Source: Streptomyces beihaiensis (GTDB taxonomy: Bacteria > Actinomycetota > Actinomycetes > Streptomycetales > Streptomycetaceae). From it: DNA of 50,847 bases. Below are positions 1 through 8,009 of the stretch, in pieces. The position numbers and the translations under genes are program-made. The DNA is taken from NCBI RefSeq assembly GCF_026274175.1, contig NZ_JAPHNL010000253.1, forward strand, positions 1 through 50,847, written 5' to 3'. Position 1 is the first letter of the stretch. The number at the start of each line of letters is the position of its first letter. The notes under the pieces were generated by a model. That model had not been told where the DNA came from. It did no database searches and was given only the letters and a program-made list of their open reading frames with translations.

Positions 1-1
1 A

Positions 2-658
2 CCGCCGCGCCGTCTCCGTCTCGCCGTCACCAACTCGCCCGTGCTCCCCGGGCTGCTCAGCCGCCTGCGGGAGCGCCGACCGGGCATCGCGCCGACCGTG
101 ACCAGCGTCTACGCGTCCTCCGACAGCGTGGAGCTGCTGGAGAAGGGCGCGGTGGACGCCGCGATCGCGGCCGACTATCCGGGGCTCGAACTGCGCCACT
201 CGGCCGCCGTGACGCACCGCGGCTTCGCCACGGAGCCGTCGTTCGTCGCCCTGCCGGCCACCCACCGGCTGTGCCGGGCACGGGACGTCGCCCTCGCCGA
301 TCTCGTGGACGACGCGTGGTTCCTCACCCCGGACGACGGCGCCGGCTGGCCCGGCGTGTTCTACGCGGCGTGCGAGGCCGCGGGGTTCGCTCCGGCCACC
401 GTGCACGAATTCCTCGGCGACTCACTGCAGTTGCAGGCGATGATCGCGCAGGGGCTCGGCGTCTCGGTGGTGCAGGCGACGCTCAGGCCCGCTCCCGGGG
501 TCGTCGTCAAGCCGCTCTCCGGGGCGCCTTTGTGGTGCCGTTACGTGCTGGCCTGGCGCGGCGACGCCGTCAGCGACGCGCAGGCGGACACGCTGGTGGC
601 GTGCGCGTCGGCGTCCTACCGCGCGCTCGCCGCACGGTCCGCGCACCTGCGGGCGTGA
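2..658 (+). CDS. LysR-family transcriptional regulator, C-terminal part (5' end outside the window)
   Basis: An open frame enters from the left edge and ends at a TGA at 656-658. The visible part is the effector-binding domain of a LysR-type regulator: an opening LRLAVTNS strand, then alternating hydrophobic segments of the two-lobed periplasmic-binding-protein fold, with 'DSLQLQAMIAQGLGVSVV' near the end as the typical hinge/cofactor-lobe helix. The winged-helix DNA-binding domain lies outside the window. Effector and targets cannot be read from the sequence. It is on the same strand as the collagenase gene 150 bases downstream, but LysR regulators usually act on divergent neighbours, so control of the collagenase is not implied. 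Confidence 0.8.
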   Translation, partial: PPRRLRLAVTNSPVLPGLLSRLRERRPGIAPTVTSVYASSDSVELLEKGAVDAAIAADYPGLELRHSAAVTHRGFATEPSFVALPATHRLCRARDVALADLVDDAWFLTPDDGAGWPGVFYAACEAAGFAPATVHEFLGDSLQLQAMIAQGLGVSVVQATLRPAPGVVVKPLSGAPLWCRYVLAWRGDAVSDAQADTLVACASASYRALAARSAHLRA

Positions 659-717
659 GCGACGGCTCCGTCGGTCTTCCACGGGTGTTATGACCCGCGC
701 CGCCAAGTGCTATGTCA

Positions 718-738
718 CATGGCATTGTCCGTGCCATG
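718..738. promoter_or_regulatory. Inverted repeat upstream of the collagenase gene
   Basis: CATGGCA (718-724) and TGCCATG (732-738) form a perfect 7-bp inverted repeat with a 7-base spacer, about 70 bases before the collagenase start. It could be an operator or lie in the leader. No promoter hexamers are clear enough to place it. Confidence 0.3.
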
Positions 739-807
739 GGGCGCTGCCAGAGTGCCGCTCGCGCCTCAGTTCGATCCCCGGGGCGCGACCGCCACGAAGG
801 AGCATGG

Positions 808-2778
808 ATGCGCCTCCGTTTCACTCTTCCCCGATGGGTCACGGGCGGCCTCGCCGCCTGCGTGACCGTGGGCGGCCTCCTGGCCGCCCCCGCGGCAGCC
901 GCGCCTCACGCGTCTTCCGCGCCGCCGTCCACCGTCCGGCCGACGGCCGCGGCATCCCTGGCCACCCCCCGCCCCACGGCCCAGTCCCCCACCCTGACCG
1001 GCGCCGACGAGCGGCCCGCCGTGCGGCGCAGACCGGTCGGCGCCGCCCGCCTCGCGCCCCAGCGCACCCAGACTCCGGACACCGTCGGCGAACACCCGCG
1101 CACCCCGGCCCGCAAGGCCGCTGCCTGCGACGCGGCGGCCTTCGCCGGCCGCACCGGCACCGATCTGGTCGCGTACGTCAGAGCCGCACCGATCGGCTGC
1201 GTCAACACCCTGTTCGACGTGACGGGCCGCACCGCCCACGACATCTTCCGCGAGGGCCAGATGGTCAGCGTGGCCGACGCCTTCGCCGCCTCGGCGGCGT
1301 CGTACCACGGCGACGACTCGACCGGCATCTGGCAGCTCGTCCTGTTCCTGCGCGCCGGGTACTACGTGCAGTCCTACCACCAGTCAGACGTGGGCGCCTA
1401 CGGCCCCCGGCTGGCCGCGGCCACCCGCTCGGGACTCGACGCCTTCTTCGGCAACTCCCGTTCGGGCGATGTGAGTTCAGCCAACGGCGACGTGCTCGGC
1501 GAGGTTGTCGTGCTGACCGACAGCGCCGGGGAACAGGGCCGCTACCTGGACGCGTACGAGCGCATCCTCATCGACTACGACAGCTCCTACGACGCGGTCC
1601 CGAGCATGGTCGCCGCCGTCAACGACGTCTACACCCCGCTGTGGCGCGGCAACTGGAACCCCGAGTACGTCAGCGCCGTCACCGACGACCCGAGCATCAT
1701 CTACACCCTGCACTTCTTCGCCTTCGCCCATCTGGGCCTGCTGGGCACCGGCAACAGCGTCCTGGACTCCAACGCCGGGATGATCGAGGCCCGTTACCTC
1801 GAGCACCCGGCCCTGCGCGGCCAAGTGCGCCCCCTCGTCGAGCAGCTGCTCCACTTCTCCCGCGTCACCGGCCCGACCGCCCGGCTGTGGGTCGCGGTGG
1901 CGACCCAGGCCGCCACGTACGACAAGGACCACTGCTCCGCGTACGGCGTCTGCCACCTGCCCGCCAGGCTCGCCGCCGCGGCCCTGCCCCGCACCCACTC
2001 CTGCGACGCGCACCACACCATCCGGGCACAGGCGCTGAGCGCGCGGGAGATGGAGGCGGCCTGTGCCAGCGTGCTGGGGCAGGACGCGTACTTCCGGCGC
2101 CTCGTCGGCAGCGGCGGCCCGATACCGGGACAGTACGAGTCGAGCATCGAGTTCGCCGTGTTCGCCAGCAGGGCCGACTACCAGACCTACGCCGGGGCCA
2201 TCTTCGGCATCGACACGGACAACGGCGGCATGACCCTCATCGGTGACCCGGCCGACCCCGGCAACAAGCCTCTGTCGGTGATGTACCAGAAGGACCACGA
2301 CGACGGCTTCCCCGCCCGGATCTGGAACCTCAACCACGAGTACACGCACTACCTCGACGCCCGCTACGACATGAAGGGCGACTTCGGCAAGCAGACGTCC
2401 GTCCCGGACGTGTGGTGGATCGAGGGCGTCGCGGAGTACGTCTCGTACGGCTACCGAGGGATCACCGACGACGAGGCGGTCGCCGAGGCCGCGAAGCACA
2501 CGTACAAGCTCAGCACGCTGTTCGGGAACACGTACGCCAACAGCGACGTCACCCGCACCTACCCGTGGGGCTATCTCGCGGTGCGCTACATGATGGAGCG
2601 GCACCCCGCCGACGTGGCCGCCATGCTGGCCCGCTTCCGCGTCGGCGACTACCAGGGCGGCCATGCCGTCTACGCGACCCGGATCGGCACCCGCTACGAC
2701 GCCGACTTCGACGCGTGGCTCAGCGCCCGCGGGTCCGGCGCCCAGGGGGTCGACCGGCCGGCACTTCACCGTCGATGA
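808..2778 (+). CDS. Secreted M9-family collagenase-like metalloprotease
   Basis: A 656-residue preproprotein. The start at 808 is chosen because GAAGGAG lies just upstream and because it gives a clean signal peptide (basic MRLR, hydrophobic core, AAPAAAA cleavage region). An earlier in-frame ATG at 712 would add 32 non-conserved residues. The zinc motif HEYTH is at about residues 510-514, followed by WWIEGVAEY at 536-544, which supplies the third-ligand glutamate as in M9 (gluzincin) collagenases. The N-terminal half is the activator-like helical region. The protein stops soon after the catalytic domain, so the PKD and collagen-binding domains common in bacterial collagenases are absent. Probable role: extracellular degradation of collagen or gelatin-like protein. 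Confidence 0.88.
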   Translation: MRLRFTLPRWVTGGLAACVTVGGLLAAPAAAAPHASSAPPSTVRPTAAASLATPRPTAQSPTLTGADERPAVRRRPVGAARLAPQRTQTPDTVGEHPRTPARKAAACDAAAFAGRTGTDLVAYVRAAPIGCVNTLFDVTGRTAHDIFREGQMVSVADAFAASAASYHGDDSTGIWQLVLFLRAGYYVQSYHQSDVGAYGPRLAAATRSGLDAFFGNSRSGDVSSANGDVLGEVVVLTDSAGEQGRYLDAYERILIDYDSSYDAVPSMVAAVNDVYTPLWRGNWNPEYVSAVTDDPSIIYTLHFFAFAHLGLLGTGNSVLDSNAGMIEARYLEHPALRGQVRPLVEQLLHFSRVTGPTARLWVAVATQAATYDKDHCSAYGVCHLPARLAAAALPRTHSCDAHHTIRAQALSAREMEAACASVLGQDAYFRRLVGSGGPIPGQYESSIEFAVFASRADYQTYAGAIFGIDTDNGGMTLIGDPADPGNKPLSVMYQKDHDDGFPARIWNLNHEYTHYLDARYDMKGDFGKQTSVPDVWWIEGVAEYVSYGYRGITDDEAVAEAAKHTYKLSTLFGNTYANSDVTRTYPWGYLAVRYMMERHPADVAAMLARFRVGDYQGGHAVYATRIGTRYDADFDAWLSARGSGAQGVDRPALHRR

Positions 2779-2793
2779 CGGTGGCTGTCGGCG

Positions 2794-3326
2794 GTGCCGC
2801 GCACCGTCGACAGCGCCCGTCGGCAGTCGTGGCCCGTGGTGACCTCGGCCGTACCGGACGCCACCGGCACCGCGTTCGACATCCGCGCGCTGGAAGAGGT
2901 CGCGTCAGCCGTGCGAGGGAAACGGCTCGGTCGCGAACTTTCGCCGACACGCTGTGCGCGAAGGTCGCCACGACCGCCGGGCCCGCCTCGGCGACCGCCA
3001 CTGCCGGGGTCGAGAAGGCGAGCATCGGGCTGCGGGGGCTGCCCGTCATCGGGGTCTGCGGCGGCACGGCCACGTCGGAGAGCACCTGCACCGCCCGGTC
3101 CGGCGACGTCGGCCTGACGTTCACCGTCGCCGGCCGGCGCGTCGACGTCGGTGACACGCCCGACCTCGACGTCGGCCTCGGCGTCGTCGGCGCCGAGCTC
3201 GTCGTCAACGAGCAGGTCGAGAACGGTGGCGACCTCACCGTCGACGCCGTGCACCTGACCGCGCCAGGGGGCATCGACATCGTCATCGCCTCCGCGACCA
3301 GCGCGGCGCACAACTGCACGGCCTGA
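2794..3326 (+). pseudogene. Remnant of a 'choice-of-anchor P' type secreted protein, frameshifted
   Basis: Two reading frames together make one protein. The first gives a segment with 'TGTAFDIRALEEVASAV' (about 2794-2930). From about 2940 a different frame gives 'GLRGLPVIGVCGGTATSEST' and ends in '...VIASATSAAHNC' before the stop at 3326. The second part matches what I know of actinobacterial choice-of-anchor P proteins, whose last domain ends in an H-N-C motif. No good start codon or signal peptide precedes it and the frames do not join, so the gene appears broken by a frameshift around 2920-2945 and truncated at the 5' end. It directly follows the collagenase stop. A single sequencing error could explain the shift but not the missing signal peptide. 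Confidence 0.55.
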
Positions 3327-3340
3327 CCCGCGAGGCCGGG

Positions 3341-3372
3341 TAGAGGCGTCCCCTTGCCCGGGGGCGCCTCTA
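3341..3372. terminator. Strong hairpin between convergent genes, likely bidirectional terminator
   Basis: TAGAGGCG plus CCCC (3341-3353) pairs with GGGG plus CGCCTCTA (3361-3372), a stem of about 12 bp with a short loop. It lies between the remnant ending at 3326 and the convergent RidA gene, whose TAG stop (3370-3372) is inside the stem. Confidence 0.75.
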
Positions 3373-3810
3373 CGTTCCGTCCGGCAGCACCGCCACCCCG
3401 TCGACCTCGACCATCGCCTGCTCGTCCCAGAGCCTGGCCACGCCGATGACCGCCATGGCCGGGTACTCGCGCCCGGCCAACCGACGCCAGATTCGGCCCA
3501 GTTCGGCGGCGTGCGCCCGGTAGTCCGCGACGTCCGTGGCGTAGACGGTGACGCGGGCGAGTCCCGACGGGGTGCCGCCCGCCGCGCGCAGGGCGGTCAG
3601 GAGGTTGCCGAGCGCGGCCTCGAACTGCTCGGGCAGCGTCGCGCCGACGACCTTGCCGTCCGGGTCGAGCGCGGTCTGCCCGGCGAGGAAGACGAGCCGG
3701 GAGCCGGTGACGGTGACGGCGTGCGAGAAGCCGGTGGGCGGGGAGAGCTGGGGCGGGTTGATCCGCTCGGCCGGGCTCGGGTCCGTGGCGCTCTGGTCCA
3801 TCGGGTTCAT
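3370..3810 (-). CDS. RidA-family (YjgF/YER057c/UK114) protein
   Basis: A 146-residue protein with typical RidA features: 'SHAVTVTGSRLVFLAGQTAL' near the N-terminus, 'FEAALGNLLTALRAAGG' helix, and 'RVTVYATDVADYRAHAAELGRIW' leading to the 'PAMAVIGVARLWDEQAMVEVDGVAVL' end. Canonical RidA hydrolyses reactive enamines/imines and releases ammonia; distant members have other roles. The start ATG overlaps the acyl-CoA dehydrogenase stop (ATGA, 3807-3810), so the two are translationally coupled. In this island the expected product of the hybrid flavoenzyme is an amino-cyclohexene-carbonyl-CoA, an enamine, so deamination of that intermediate is an attractive but unproven role. Confidence 0.85.
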   Translation of the reverse strand: MNPMDQSATDPSPAERINPPQLSPPTGFSHAVTVTGSRLVFLAGQTALDPDGKVVGATLPEQFEAALGNLLTALRAAGGTPSGLARVTVYATDVADYRAHAAELGRIWRRLAGREYPAMAVIGVARLWDEQAMVEVDGVAVLPDGT

Positions 3811-4976
3811 GGGCGGGTCGCCTCTCCGTGGGACGCGTACAGCTCTCGGGCGATGATGGCGTACTGGACCTCGGTGGCGCCTTCGTAGATGCGGGGTGCG
3901 CGCACCTCCCGGTACAGGTGTTCCAGGAGGTGGCCGCGGCGCAGCGCCCGTGCCCCGTGCAGTTGGACGGCCGCGTCGACGACGTGCTGGGCGGTCTCGG
4001 TCGCCTGCAGTTTGGCCATGGCCGCACGGCGCGGCACGTCGCCGGAGTCCGGGGCCTCGTCGTACGCCGACGCGGCCGCGTGGACCATCAGGCGTGCGCT
4101 CTCGACGCGCAGCGCCATGTCGGCGACGGTGTGCCGTACGGTCTGGAGATCACTCAACGGGCCGCCGAACGCCTGGCGTTCGGCTGTGTGGGCGAGTGTC
4201 GCGTCGAGCGCGGCCTGCGCCATGCCGACGGCGAACGCGCCGACGCTCGGCCGGAAGAGGTTGAGCGTGCCCATCGCGACGCGGAAGCCCCGGTCCACCT
4301 CGCCCAGGACGTCGTCGGGTCCGACCGGCACGCCGTCGAAGGTGAGGGTGCCGATGGGGTGCGGGCTGAGCATGTCGAGGTGCTCGCCGGTCAGACCCGG
4401 ACGGTCGGCGGGGACGAGGAAGGCGGTCACCCCGCGGGCGCCCGCGTCCGCGGCGGTGCGGGCGAAGACCGTGTAGAAGTCGGCCTCGGGGGCGTTGGAG
4501 ATCCAGCGCTTCTCGCCGGTGAGCCGCCATCCGCCCGTGCCCTCGGCACCGCTTGCGCCGGGTTCGCGGTCCGGTTCCGCGCGCAGCGCGAGCGCCGCCG
4601 CGTCGGAGCCCGCCCCCGGCTCACTCAGCGCGAACGCGGCCACCGCCCGGCCCGCGCCGACCTCGGGCAGCCACCGAGCCCGCTGCTCGGGCGTGCCGTG
4701 CGCGTGCACCGGGTGCGCTCCGAGGCCCTGGAGGGCCAGTGCGGTCTCGGCCTCGGTGCAGCCGCGGGCGAGGGACTCGCGCATCAGACAGAGGTCGAGT
4801 GCGCCGGAGGTGAAGAGCCGGTCCAGGAGGCCGAGGCGGCCGAGCTCGGTGAGGAGCGGGCGGTTCACCCGGCCGGGCTCGCTCTTCTCGGCGAGCGGCG
4901 CCAGGCGGCGGGCGGCGTGGTCACGTAGTTCGGCACACCAGGCGAGCTGGTCGGGTTCGAGCGAGAATGTGCCCAT
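3807..4976 (-). CDS. Acyl-CoA dehydrogenase family protein
   Basis: A 389-residue flavoprotein with the family hallmarks: 'FALSEPGAGSDAAALA' (FAD-binding signature), 'EKRWISNAPEADFYTVFART', a helical C-terminal domain with 'QAFGGPLSDLQTVRH', and 'IYEGATEVQYAIIARELY' where the catalytic base is expected. The start at 4976 is preferred because GGAGAGGAG precedes it; an upstream in-frame ATG at 5021 adds a poorly conserved extension and reaches towards the operator. First gene of a two-gene transcript with RidA, divergent from the aryl-CoA ligase. Probable role: oxidation step on an alicyclic or ring-opened acyl-CoA in the aromatic-CoA pathway. Confidence 0.88.
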   Translation of the reverse strand: MGTFSLEPDQLAWCAELRDHAARRLAPLAEKSEPGRVNRPLLTELGRLGLLDRLFTSGALDLCLMRESLARGCTEAETALALQGLGAHPVHAHGTPEQRARWLPEVGAGRAVAAFALSEPGAGSDAAALALRAEPDREPGASGAEGTGGWRLTGEKRWISNAPEADFYTVFARTAADAGARGVTAFLVPADRPGLTGEHLDMLSPHPIGTLTFDGVPVGPDDVLGEVDRGFRVAMGTLNLFRPSVGAFAVGMAQAALDATLAHTAERQAFGGPLSDLQTVRHTVADMALRVESARLMVHAAASAYDEAPDSGDVPRRAAMAKLQATETAQHVVDAAVQLHGARALRRGHLLEHLYREVRAPRIYEGATEVQYAIIARELYASHGEATRP

Positions 4977-5034
4977 ATGCCGAAGCTCCTCTCCGGGTGG
5001 ACGTCGCCGGTCCGGCGTCATCTCTCCGGGAACC

Positions 5035-5072
5035 GTATCGCGCTCTGTTGACTGTCGTCACCATCACGATAC
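5035..5072. promoter_or_regulatory. Palindromic operator candidate in the dehydrogenase/ligase divergent promoter
   Basis: GTATCG (5035-5040) and CGATAC (5067-5072) are outer arms around an inner TGAC-TGTC-GTCA (5049-5060). A closely related sequence is at 11233-11272 in front of the hydratase/hybrid-flavoenzyme transcript, with GTATC exactly 14 bases before TGACTG in both places. Because both control regions belong to one pathway with a PaaX regulator, I infer a PaaX-type operator. Confidence 0.6.
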
Positions 5073-5172
5073 GCTCGATGGCGCCGCGGCTCGGGCCCGG
5101 TCCCCCCGGACAGGCCCGAACCGCAGCGACGGCATGCGAGCCAAGCCACCCACGCCGAGGGGGCGCCCGGCC

Positions 5173-6813
5173 ATGAACCGACCGCTGAGTCCATCCGCCC
5201 ACGTCGACACGTTCGCGCGCGACCACCTGCCGCCGACCGAACTGTGGCCGGGGCTCTCCTTCGACCTGCCGGAGCTGTGCTACCCGCAGCGACTCAACTG
5301 CGGGGCCGAGCTGCTCGACGCGACCGTGGAGCGGTACGGAGCCGACCGGCCCGCCTTCCACGCGCCCGGTGAACCGCCTTGGAGCTACGGCGAGTTGAAG
5401 GCGACCGTCGACCGGATCGCGCACGTCCTGACCGAGGACATGGGCGTGGTGCCGGGCAACCGGGTGCTGCTGCGCGGGCCTACCACACGCCGTCTGGCGG
5501 CGTGCTGGCTGGCGGTGATGAAGGCGGGCGGCGTCGCGGTGACGGTCCTGGCGCAGCAGCGGTCGGCCGAGTTGGCCACGATGTGCGAGATCGCACGGGT
5601 GCGGCACGCGCTGTGCGACGCGCGGTCGGCCGACGACCTCGCGAAGGCCCAGGTGCCGGGGCTTCGCACGGTCGTGTTCGGCGGGGACGGGCCCGATGAC
5701 CTGCTGCGGCTCGCGGCGGACAGACCGGCGTCGTACGAGGCGGTGGAGACGGCAGCCGACGACGTGGCGCTGATCGCGTTCACCTCGGGCACGACCGGCC
5801 GTCCCAAGGGGTGCATGCACTTCCACCGGGACGTGCTGGCCATCGCGGACACGTTCGCCCGGCACGTCCTGCGGCCCACGCCCGACGACGTGTTCGCGGG
5901 CAGTCCGCCCCTGGGGTTCACGTTCGGGCTCGGCGGGCTCGTGATCTTCCCGCTGCGCGCGGGCGCGTCGGCGCTGCTGCTCGAACAGGCGGGCCCCGGA
6001 AGGCTGTTGCCCGCCATCGGGCAGCACCGCGTCTCGGTGCTGTTCACCGCGCCCACGGCGTACCGGGCAATGCTCACGGAACTGGCACGGGACACGTACG
6101 ACGTCTCCTCGCTGCGCCGCTGCGTCTCCGCCGGGGAGAACCTGCCCGCCGCCACCTGGCAGGACTGGCACGAGGCGACGGGTCTGCGCGTCATCAACGG
6201 CATCGGCGCCACCGAACTGCTGCACATCTTCATCTCCGCCGCCGACGACGCGGTGCGTCCGGGCGCCACGGGGGTGCCGGTGCCGGGCTGGCAGGCACGG
6301 ATCGTCGACGAGAGCGGCCGACACCTCCCCGACGGAGAGCCGGGGTTGCTGGCCGTCCGCGGGCCGGTCGGCTGCCGGTACCTCGCCGACGAGCGGCAGA
6401 CCGTCTACGTACGCGACGGCTGGAACATCACCGGGGACACGTACGTCCGTGACGCCGACGGCTACTTCCGGTACGTGGCCCGCGCGGACGACATGATCAT
6501 CTCCGCCGGGTACAACATCGCGGGCCCCGAGGTCGAGGAGGCGCTCCTGCGGCACCCCGACGTGACCGAGGCGGCCGTCGTCGGACGGCCCGACGCGGCG
6601 CGCGGACACATCGCCGTCGCGTACGTCGTGGTGCGCCCCGGCGCGCGGCCCGACGGCGACGCGCTGCGGGAGTTCGTCAAGGCGCAGCTCGTGCCGTACA
6701 AGTGTCCGCGCGAGATCGTCTTCCTTGACGCCCTGCCGCGCACCGCGACCGGCAAGCTCCAGCGGTTCCGGCTGCGGGAGCCTGGGGCACAGGGACCCGC
6801 CCCCGTAAAGTGA
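5173..6813 (+). CDS. Aryl-CoA ligase (benzoate/2-aminobenzoate-CoA ligase type)
   Basis: A 546-residue member of the ANL adenylating superfamily. The AMP-binding P-loop-like motif TSGTTGRPKG is at about residue 204, 'GIGATELLHIF' is the A5-type motif, 'NITGDTYVRDADGYFRYVARADDMI' spans the hinge, and TATGKLQRF near residue 524 holds the catalytic lysine. The overall layout, with 'PELCYPQRLNC' near the start, resembles benzoate-CoA ligases. Start at 5173 chosen because GAGGGGGC precedes it. It would activate an aromatic acid to its CoA thioester as first step of the island's pathway; the hybrid flavoenzyme nearby suggests 2-aminobenzoate (anthranilate) or salicylate as substrate. Followed after 4 bases by paaX-like. 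Confidence 0.87.
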   Translation: MNRPLSPSAHVDTFARDHLPPTELWPGLSFDLPELCYPQRLNCGAELLDATVERYGADRPAFHAPGEPPWSYGELKATVDRIAHVLTEDMGVVPGNRVLLRGPTTRRLAACWLAVMKAGGVAVTVLAQQRSAELATMCEIARVRHALCDARSADDLAKAQVPGLRTVVFGGDGPDDLLRLAADRPASYEAVETAADDVALIAFTSGTTGRPKGCMHFHRDVLAIADTFARHVLRPTPDDVFAGSPPLGFTFGLGGLVIFPLRAGASALLLEQAGPGRLLPAIGQHRVSVLFTAPTAYRAMLTELARDTYDVSSLRRCVSAGENLPAATWQDWHEATGLRVINGIGATELLHIFISAADDAVRPGATGVPVPGWQARIVDESGRHLPDGEPGLLAVRGPVGCRYLADERQTVYVRDGWNITGDTYVRDADGYFRYVARADDMIISAGYNIAGPEVEEALLRHPDVTEAAVVGRPDAARGHIAVAYVVVRPGARPDGDALREFVKAQLVPYKCPREIVFLDALPRTATGKLQRFRLREPGAQGPAPVK

Positions 6814-6817
6814 TCAC

Positions 6818-7672
6818 GTGCCCGACCAGCTCACACCACCGCCGCCCAGCGGCCCCCATGCGCACGCGCCGCGCTCCCTGATCGTCACGTTCTACGGGGC
6901 GTACGGGCGCGGCTTCCCGGGGCCCGTGCCGGTCGCCGAACTGGTCCGGCTGCTCGGTGCGGCCGGGGTCGACGCGCCGTCCGTGCGCTCGGCGGTCTCC
7001 CGGCTCAAGCGGCGCGGCCTGCTGCTGCCCGCGCGCACCGGGGCCGGGACCGCCGGGTACGCGCTCTCCGACGCCGCCCGCCAGCTCCTGGAGGACGGCG
7101 ACCGGCGCGTCTACGGCGCCCGGGACAGCGGCGGCGGATGGGTGCTCGCCGTGTTCTCCGTGCCGGAGCCGGAGCGCGCCAAGCGGCACGTGCTGCGCTC
7201 GACGCTGGCCGGGCTCGGCTTCGGCACGGCCGCGCCCGGCGTATGGCTGGCGCCCGCCCGCCTGTACGAGGAGGCGCGGCACACCCTGGAACGGATCGGC
7301 TGCGCGGAGTACGTCGACCTGTTCCGCGGCGAGCACCTGGGCTTCGCGGCGACGGCCGACGCGGTGGCCCGCTGGTGGGACCTGCCCGCCCTGGCCGGGC
7401 AGCACGAGGCGTTCCTCGCCGAGCACGGGCCGGTGCTCGACGCGTGGGGGCGGCGCGCCGACACCCCGCCGCGGGACGCCTACCGCGACTATCTGCTCGC
7501 CCTCGACTCGTGGCGCCATCTCCCCTACGCCGACCCGGGACTGCCCGCCGCGCTGCTGCCGGACGGCTGGCCGGGGGTGCGTTCGGCGGCCGTGTTCCGG
7601 GCACTCGACGAGCGGCTGCGGGCGGCCGGGGAGCGGTTCGTCAACGGCGACCGAGAGGCCCCGGCCGGGTGA
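6818..7672 (+). CDS. PaaX-family transcriptional regulator
   Basis: A 284-residue protein beginning at a GTG four bases after the ligase stop. It has the PaaX architecture: an N-terminal winged helix with 'DAPSVRSAVSRLKRRGLLLPAR', a central domain starting 'WVLAVFSVPEPERAKRHVLRS', and the C-terminal domain with 'AYRDYLLALDSWRHLPYADPGLP'. Known PaaX proteins repress aromatic-CoA genes and are released by an aryl-CoA effector, classically phenylacetyl-CoA. Here the ligase product is the likely effector. The repeated palindromes at 5035-5072 and 11233-11272 are the candidate binding sites. No strong ribosome site is visible; translation is probably coupled to the ligase. Confidence 0.9.
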   Translation: MPDQLTPPPPSGPHAHAPRSLIVTFYGAYGRGFPGPVPVAELVRLLGAAGVDAPSVRSAVSRLKRRGLLLPARTGAGTAGYALSDAARQLLEDGDRRVYGARDSGGGWVLAVFSVPEPERAKRHVLRSTLAGLGFGTAAPGVWLAPARLYEEARHTLERIGCAEYVDLFRGEHLGFAATADAVARWWDLPALAGQHEAFLAEHGPVLDAWGRRADTPPRDAYRDYLLALDSWRHLPYADPGLPAALLPDGWPGVRSAAVFRALDERLRAAGERFVNGDREAPAG

Positions 7673-8009
7673 CTCCCGCCGCATGAGAGGGCGCCGAGGA
7701 AACCTCGGGGCTGAAGGCGCGCAGAACTCGCCGACCAGCTGGACTCCGTCTCGCGGGCCGGGGGCACCGGATCCGGCACTGCTGGCGGACGGGGCGGCGG
7801 GCCGAGCGCGAGCAGGACTTCACGATCGACGTCGCCTACCGCCACTTCCCGACACCCTGGCCTCGCGTCATCCTCGCGCACACGCCGGGCACGTGCGGGC
7901 GCGGAACATGGTCACGGGCGCCGCGCTGCCGTGAGTGCCGCATGTGGTGCTCGCCGTGCGCGGTCCCCCGCGATCAGCCACCGCGCACCCGCGCCGGGGG
8001 GCGCCGGCG
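7673..8009. other. Intergenic stretch between convergent paaX-like and hybrid flavoenzyme genes; possible decayed coding sequence
   Basis: No intact gene. Short pieces in different frames read like coding sequence (for example 'EQDFTIDVAYRHFPTP' around 7807-7854 and 'ILAHTPGTCGRGTWS' just after), but they do not join and I cannot assign a family. It may be the remnant of a disrupted gene or an ordinary convergent spacer. Confidence 0.35.

Noticed and set aside
1477-2769. Long open minus-strand frame of 430 codons inside the collagenase gene
   Set aside because: Opposite-strand shadow of a strong plus-strand gene in GC-rich DNA; no motifs, repetitive Val/Gly/Asp composition.
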